Source: Prunus persica
Taxonomy: Eukaryota; Streptophyta; Magnoliopsida; Rosales; Rosaceae
Length of the DNA stretch: 64,000 nt
Direction of reading: 5' to 3'
NCBI RefSeq assembly: GCF_000346465.2
Contig: NC_034014.1
Location: 26,607,600 to 26,671,599, forward strand
In this document: positions 58,801 through 64,000 of the stretch, one piece after another
Numbering within the stretch: the stretch's first letter is position 1
How the letters are laid out: every line of letters begins with the position of its first letter
Notes under the pieces: generated by a model
The model's input: the letters and a program-made list of their open reading frames with translations, nothing else
What the model was told of the DNA's origin: nothing
Database searches by the model: none
Made by a program: the position numbers and the translations under genes

Positions 58801-61800
58801 ACAATTTTATTCTACAGAACATAAATAAAGAATTGATACAAAAGCATTCTAGATCTGTCCGCTGCTAGAAACAATAAAGATGTACACCAAAGCGGTTAAG
58901 ATAAAAGAGGTTAAGATAACATAATTGTTAATTTCTATTTTGAGAAAAACAAAAGTCTGTTGACAAAAAATCTCTTCACAAAAAAACTGAAAGAAAGAAA
59001 GTTTCTTGACAAAAAATCTCCCAGCTAACAAATTCTTCATATGAAAGAAATACTTGAGAATGGAAGGTATAGTGCTACCACCCTTCTCTTTTTTTTTTCT
59101 CTTTTTCACTCACACAAACACATATATTTTATTGTTGCAAACAATCAATGCTCTGATAATAAGAATGAAACAGGGAACACAGAAGGCTATATGAATGAGA
59201 GTATATGTAAAGAAAGAGCTGAAGTTGTGAAGAATGATGTAGAACAACCACTCTTCAATTGAAAACGAGTGTTAGTTGTAACAAACAACTTCAATGTAGC
59301 GAATAAACTGGGAGAGAGAGGATTTAGCCTTGTTTTATAAGGTGACACTTTCTAAACTGCTTGATAAATACTAATGTACAGTTTAACTAATATATGCTAA
59401 CTTGGACAGGTCGAAGACATAACAGATATAGATTTCTTAAAGGAGGCAGCACAAATATTCATTCCAGGTACATTGTAGCATGATTTCTGTTTGTTCAACC
59501 TCTCTAATTCTAAAAACCCAAAACTTCAATATATAACTTTAATTTTCTATAAGTGTTGATCTAGATTTACATTCCCTTTGTCTTGACAACTCAATCAAAC
59601 ATCTCAATCAAAAGTCACCCTAGACAATCAAAATCACAAAACCATTCTCTCACTCAGGATCAAATCGTTGCACAAACTGTGATCTACATAAGGTTGCGAC
59701 AATCTTAATATCTAGAATATTATGTTTAATTGTAATTTTAAAGAACAAACCATACATATTCAAGCAAGAAATCTACAGCATGCCTACTCAATCAGGCCAT
59801 ACAATTTTCAGAATTTATGTATCAAGCATATTGAACAAAGAAAGTAAACCATATGTTTTCCCAGACATCATATGCTGGAGAGTCAATCTAAGAAGGGAAG
59901 ATGGCACTTTATCAGCATGGTTGCTGGTTAATCATTCCTAATTTCTATTTTGTCTTCACTTCTTTTTTCCTTGTGTTTTATCACTAATTTTTTTTTCCAT
60001 ATTTAGAATACAACAACCAACAGCAGAACAAAAAAGAAAATTTTTTCAATAAAAAAAAGCATCCTTAGTTTTTGCTTTCTAATGTTTTATCTGCAATAAA
60101 AACAGAAATTGAGAATGATTTCCATTTCTAAGATTTCTCAAAGAGAGCAAAGTCATTGAATTGACAATTGATTTAAAAAATTAATAATAACAATGACGGA
60201 AATACCTGAGCTAATCTGTGAGATTCAATTCCCTTCCTGATAGAACCCAATATGTTCTGAAATTTAAATACCTCAACTTCTCTTATATAGCAATAGGGAT
60301 TACTCAAGAACCTGAAATCAAAGTAACAGCAGGAATGAACCCAAATTCGTAAAAAATAAATAAATAAAACATTAGGGATTACCCCAAAACTTGAAATCAA
60401 AGTAACCAAATAAATGAATCCAAATTTGTAAAAAATAAATAAAAAATACGCTAAAGATAGAACATGGCTCAAAACAATATGCGTATATTAATATCAAGCT
60501 TAGTTAAACAGATATACACAATGAGTACATTTGATTCAAAACTCATAATCAACCAAGCCCACCAAGCCACCCTAAACAATCAAAATCACAAAACCACTCT
60601 CTCACTCAGGATTGAATTGTTGGACAGACTGTGATCTACATAAGTCTGCAGCAATTCTAATATCTAGAATATTATGGTCAATTATAATTTTAAAGGACAA
60701 ACCATACACATTCAGGCAAGAACTCTACAACATAGATAGCACTTTATCAGCATGGTTGCTAGTTAATCATTCTTAGTTTCTATTTTAGCAAAACTTGATT
60801 AATGTCCACTTCTTTTTTGCTTGTTTAAAATGCAACAGCAAACAGCAATTCTAACAGCAGATAAAAAACAGAAACAGCAGAATGCAACAGCCAATAGCAT
60901 ATAAAAAACAAAAAAAATTTAGAATGCAACAGCCAACAGCAGATAAAAAACAGAAAAAAATTTCAATAAAAAAAAAAGCATGTTTAATCTTTGCTTTCCA
61001 ATGTTTTATCCAAAAACCTGAAATCAAAGTAACAAAATAAATGAACCCAAATTCGTAAAAAATAACTAAATAAAGCATTATAGATTACCCAAGAACCTAA
61101 AATCAAAATAACCAAATAAATGAACCCAACTCTACAAAGGACGAAAAATCTCCTAACCAACAACCAATTATGCAATTATGCATAATTTTCAAAGATCTTA
61201 AGTTCATCACGGGAAGCTTTCGGATACAATTATGCATTCCCAATAACAGACCTCTCAAACTTTGGTCTGCAAAATATCCATTCTAGACCATCATTTTCAA
61301 AGATCCTCCTATGTCTCATCCTTTAAAAATATTTATACAAAAAAAGTATTGCTCTCATGAGCTATAATTTATGCCTTTGCAGGTGCTTTAGCCTTTCAAG
61401 TGATAGAAGAGAGACTGAAAAAGGAAAGAAATAGCTCTTCAATCAATCTTCTAACAGAAGACTTTGCACAAAAATAAACCTAAGGACTCAAAATTCCAAC
61501 TATGCAGTCTATATGAATTCACTTTCTAACATACCATTCATATTTCCACAAAGATGAAAATTCCATACATACAGAACAGTCCTCTACAGAAGCATTTTGA
61601 CCTAATTTATACCTAATTTATACCTACTTTATATTGTTTTGGCAACTTAAATGAAACTACAACTCAAGTCCATATGTAACTATCCATGTATAATACAAAT
61701 ATGGGTCTTCTGCATTAATGATGCAGAAAGCACTCAAGCTAACGAATATTCCCACCAAAAAATGCAAGAAAATGGTTGGCCTCATTGTATCAGCTTCTAT

Positions 61801-63240
61801 ATATTAATCCTTGAAATTTCTGAATTCTGCAGAAATTAAAGAACATGTCCGCACAAAAACTCATTAGTACCGAATACCGATTGGCGAAGGCAAGACAATC
61901 ATAGTTGTGGAGTACATAGTTAGAAAGATGAATGTGCATACGTACTGATAGAAGCAAGTCAGTTCTATTTGATTCTTCCATCTAAGATAAAATAATTGCC
62001 AATTTCTATTTTGACAAAAAAAAAATAATAAGAAAAAAAAAAAAAGTCTCTTGACAAAAAATTCCTTGACAAAAAACTAAAAGAAAGAAAAATCTCTACT
62101 GTAGTTTGATAGCTTGATCAGCTTATGTATACTATATCTGGCTATGGAGAAGCGCTAGATAATTCACCAAAATTTTCAAGTCTGAGCATAATCAGAATCA
62201 ACTACTCACATGAAGATTCAATTTCAAAGAAAAATACAACAGAGCATGTTTAACGCTTAAGCGGCAACTTCCTGTGCAATTTTTTATTTCATTTGTATCT
62301 GTGTTTTTTGTAGGTTGGTACAGCTTTTGTTCTGTTTGGTGCTTTTGGTTGAATATAATTTCATACATTGGGCATGAAAGCATAAAGGACATGGGAATGC
62401 CATGTTACAATGTAACGATTATACTCTCTGTTAGGTCCCTGGATAGATTCTGGTGCCAAGCCGTGGCATGAGTTGGGGAAAACGTGAACAATAGGCTAAG
62501 AGCTCTTCTATTGCTTTCATAGTTCACAATGGGCTAAGTTTTCTAAATCAGCATTACCCCACCATCCAAAATCCTTCAAAAGGCTAGAGTTCAGTACCAA
62601 AAAAAGAGTTGAGGTACTGGGTCAAAACATGCAGTCTGCCTCAAAGTTGTCAAATTTTCCTAAAATACAATGTCTAATGCAGAGGCCTGAGTACTCAGAC
62701 AATTGTCTAATGCAGTATCACATGAATGGTTAGAAAGAGTTTTCCATTTTGCAGACCTATGCCTTAGATCAACCATTATTAGGGTACAAAGACTAATTTG
62801 ATGGTCAATACCAAGGACAAAAATATTGATGCCTTATAACTGTTTCTTTATTATTCCTATCCATTATATATATTGTCAAAATAGTTTTTCCTCTGTAAAA
62901 GGACAAAAATTCTGTAGCTTTTGATCCTTTATTGCTTCGTTACAGAATTTGGCAAACCTGAAATCTATCAATTTGGAAAGCTGCCATCAATTCAATAAAA
63001 AATAAAAAAAAAATAAAAACATGCTCAGTCTTTGCTTTCCAATGCTTTATCCAAAAACCTAAAATCAAAGGAATCAAATAAATGAACCCAAATTCCTAAA
63101 AAATAACTAAATAAACCATTAGAGATTACCAAGAATCTGAAATCAAAATAACCAAAAAAATCAACACAACTCTACAAACCAACAATCAAATTCATGAAAT
63201 AAAGACCCAAAGATCTGTTAAAAAGTTGATGAGATGCATA
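55846..63240. other. AT-rich region with local imperfect duplications; no secure gene
   Basis: Several strings recur: ggcactttatcag with flanks at 58413, 59898 and 60742; a block of about 200 bp at 59600-59790 matching 60565-60735; aaatgaacccaaattcgtaaaaaataa variants at 60330, 60415, 61040 and 63080; and cttgacaaaaaatc at 58965 and 62050. Possible exon pieces exist (minus strand 56487-56398; minus strand about 57597-57568 with ATG and donor), but I cannot link them into a gene. This may be intronic sequence of a minus-strand transcription unit starting near 63.6 kb. Confidence 0.4.
56398..56487 (-). other. Possible terminal coding exon of an unidentified gene
   Basis: After an ag acceptor, 29 codons read QGVAIGFYAMKCFHYFNNKI and on to KIAA, then TAA. 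It is exactly phase 0 and hydrophobic at the start. I do not recognise the family, and there is no independent support beyond the splice signal and composition. Confidence 0.2.
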
Positions 63241-63241
63241 C

Positions 63242-63640
63242 CTGAAGACAAACCATGCAAATATTCGCAAGGAAGAAAGATGGAAGCCTGAGTCGAAGGG
63301 TGTAGAAAAGAAGAAATCTCCCGATCCCAAATCTGTGACACGAAGATTGAAAGCGCGGCTGGATTTGCAGCTCACCTCCCAAGCAAATATCGACGGCCTC
63401 CAACGCATCTCCAGCAACGAACACTGTTCTCCCATGGCTGCCCCCCAACCAGCTGGTTGGAAACAAACTGAAGCCAGGGCTTTGTCTCTGCGAACCAAAC
63501 CCTCTCAACGAAGGAGGAGGGGCAAAAACGGGAACAAAAGAAGCTGTTTAGTCAAGGGCATTTTCGTCAATGTACTGTGCAGCAGGAAAAAAAAAAGAAA
63601 CAGCAGAAAAATGAGGGGCATTTCCGTCATTACACTGTCC
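63242..63640 (-). other. Possible first exon of a minus-strand transcript
   Basis: GC-richer than its surroundings, with a good donor (CTTCAG/GTATGC at 63242) and another at about 63377 (GGGAG/GTGAGC). On the minus strand an ATG at about 63440 opens MGEQCSLLEMRWRPSIFAWE up to the inner donor. No family is recognised. It could be a leader exon of a gene extending to the left. Confidence 0.3.
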
Positions 63641-63673
63641 TTAGCTACAGTGTTTAGTTGCATTGGGCTTTAG

Positions 63674-63684
63674 TATATATAAAT
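63674..63684. promoter_or_regulatory. TATA-like element of a possible bidirectional promoter
   Basis: TATATATAAAT lies between the minus-strand exon candidate and a plus-strand leader-like stretch (cgaaaccctacactatttctct). The minus-strand reading (atttatatata) is also TATA-like. Confidence 0.35.
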
Positions 63685-63826
63685 TTTTTCACTAACCCTC
63701 TTAGACTCACTCACGAAACCCTACACTATTTCTCTCCCGATCTGAGACTAACCCTACCTCATCGGCCGCCATCTCTATCGCGCGCTCTCTCTGTCTCTCT
63801 GTCTCTCTCTCAACTCGTCTCTATCG

Positions 63827-63830
<4 letters not shown>

Positions 63831-63874
<44 letters not shown>
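63831..63874 (+). repeat. (CT)n microsatellite
   Basis: An uninterrupted CT run of about 21 units, with shorter CT runs from 63774. It resembles leader pyrimidine tracts. Confidence 0.95.
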
Positions 63875-63876
<2 letters not shown>

Positions 63877-63897
63877 GTCACATCTTTAAGTCTCTTA

Positions 63898-64000
63898 GGG
63901 GTCGTTTGGTACACAGGCTTGGCTTGGACTGGATTGGACTAAATTTAGTATCATGTTTGTTTCATTTAATTCTAGTCTTAGATGGGATTGCAGATACCGG
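63898..64000. mobile_element. Left end of a transposon cut by the window edge
   Basis: GGGGTCGTTTGGTACACAGG followed by ggcttggcttggactgg is a typical terminus of abundant short hAT-like elements in dicots. The right end lies beyond the window, so size and duplication cannot be checked. Confidence 0.45.

Noticed and set aside
58500..59480. Plus-strand exon-like pieces (for example VEDITDIDFLKEAAQIFIPG)
   Set aside because: Isolated, with stops in joined frames and no family recognised; too weak to annotate.
62300..62475. Plus-strand piece VGTAFVLFGAFG after an acceptor-like ttttgtag
   Set aside because: Stops after 12 codons and has no partner exons.
1..64000. tRNA or rRNA genes
   Set aside because: I looked for B-box-like ggttcgaatcc strings and rRNA signatures and saw none; a covariance-model scan (tRNAscan-SE) would be decisive.

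Overview
The window is nuclear DNA from a flowering plant, most likely a woody eudicot and perhaps Rosaceae (family-level placement is inference). The reasons are intron-rich genes with GT-AG splice sites, plant-specific families (LURP-one-related, FBA-type F-box, TOM1-like, plant RAPTOR), GA/CT microsatellites at gene starts, and abundant LTR retrotransposons, MITEs and Mutator-like elements. I see no rRNA, tRNA, CRISPR or bacterial-style operon.

Layout. 1-3.2 kb: an F-box (FBA-type) pseudogene on the minus strand, split by a hAT-like MITE (8-bp target duplication) and a poly-A-tailed LINE-like insertion (15-bp target duplication). 3.7-5.8 kb: two LURP-one-related genes tail to tail; the plus-strand copy is intact (213 aa) and the minus-strand copy is degenerate. 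5.8-9.8 kb: gene-free. 10.3-15.0 kb: an intact nine-exon TOM1-like (VHS-GAT) gene, plus strand. 16.2-27.1 kb: an intact 23-exon RAPTOR1 gene, minus strand, convergent with the TOM1-like gene. 27.5-30.6 kb: gene-free. 30.65-31.39 kb: a Mutator-like element that has captured an ABC-transporter exon.

31.49-46.63 kb: a 15.1-kb Ty3/Gypsy retrotransposon in minus orientation, with two 459-bp LTRs and a GGGGA target duplication. Its gag-pol (right part, minus strand) has seven in-frame stops and one frameshift. Its left part holds an antisense, intron-containing additional ORF of the kind known from Tat-lineage elements. That ORF is present twice (32.5-34.9 and 37.4-39.7 kb) around a 2.4-kb filler, and each copy carries a different inactivating lesion.

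46.6-55.9 kb: a repeat-dense zone. It has two more copies of a segment also found in the filler, an array of about 470-bp tandem units, a CCCH/RING zinc-finger (RNF113/C3H1-like) pseudogene, a Mutator-type MITE with long inverted repeats, a 1205-bp solo LTR with a CGGCC target duplication, and an 84-86-bp triple tandem repeat. 55.9-63.2 kb: AT-rich sequence with local imperfect duplications and only weak exon candidates. 63.2-64 kb: a probable promoter region with a TATA-like stretch, a CT microsatellite and the left end of another transposon.

The confidently functional genes are LOR, TOM1-like and RAPTOR1. They do not form a pathway unit: RAPTOR1 is the TORC1 adaptor, the TOM1-like protein is an ESCRT-0-type ubiquitin receptor, and LOR belongs to a defence-associated family. 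The unusual biology lies in the transposable-element layer.
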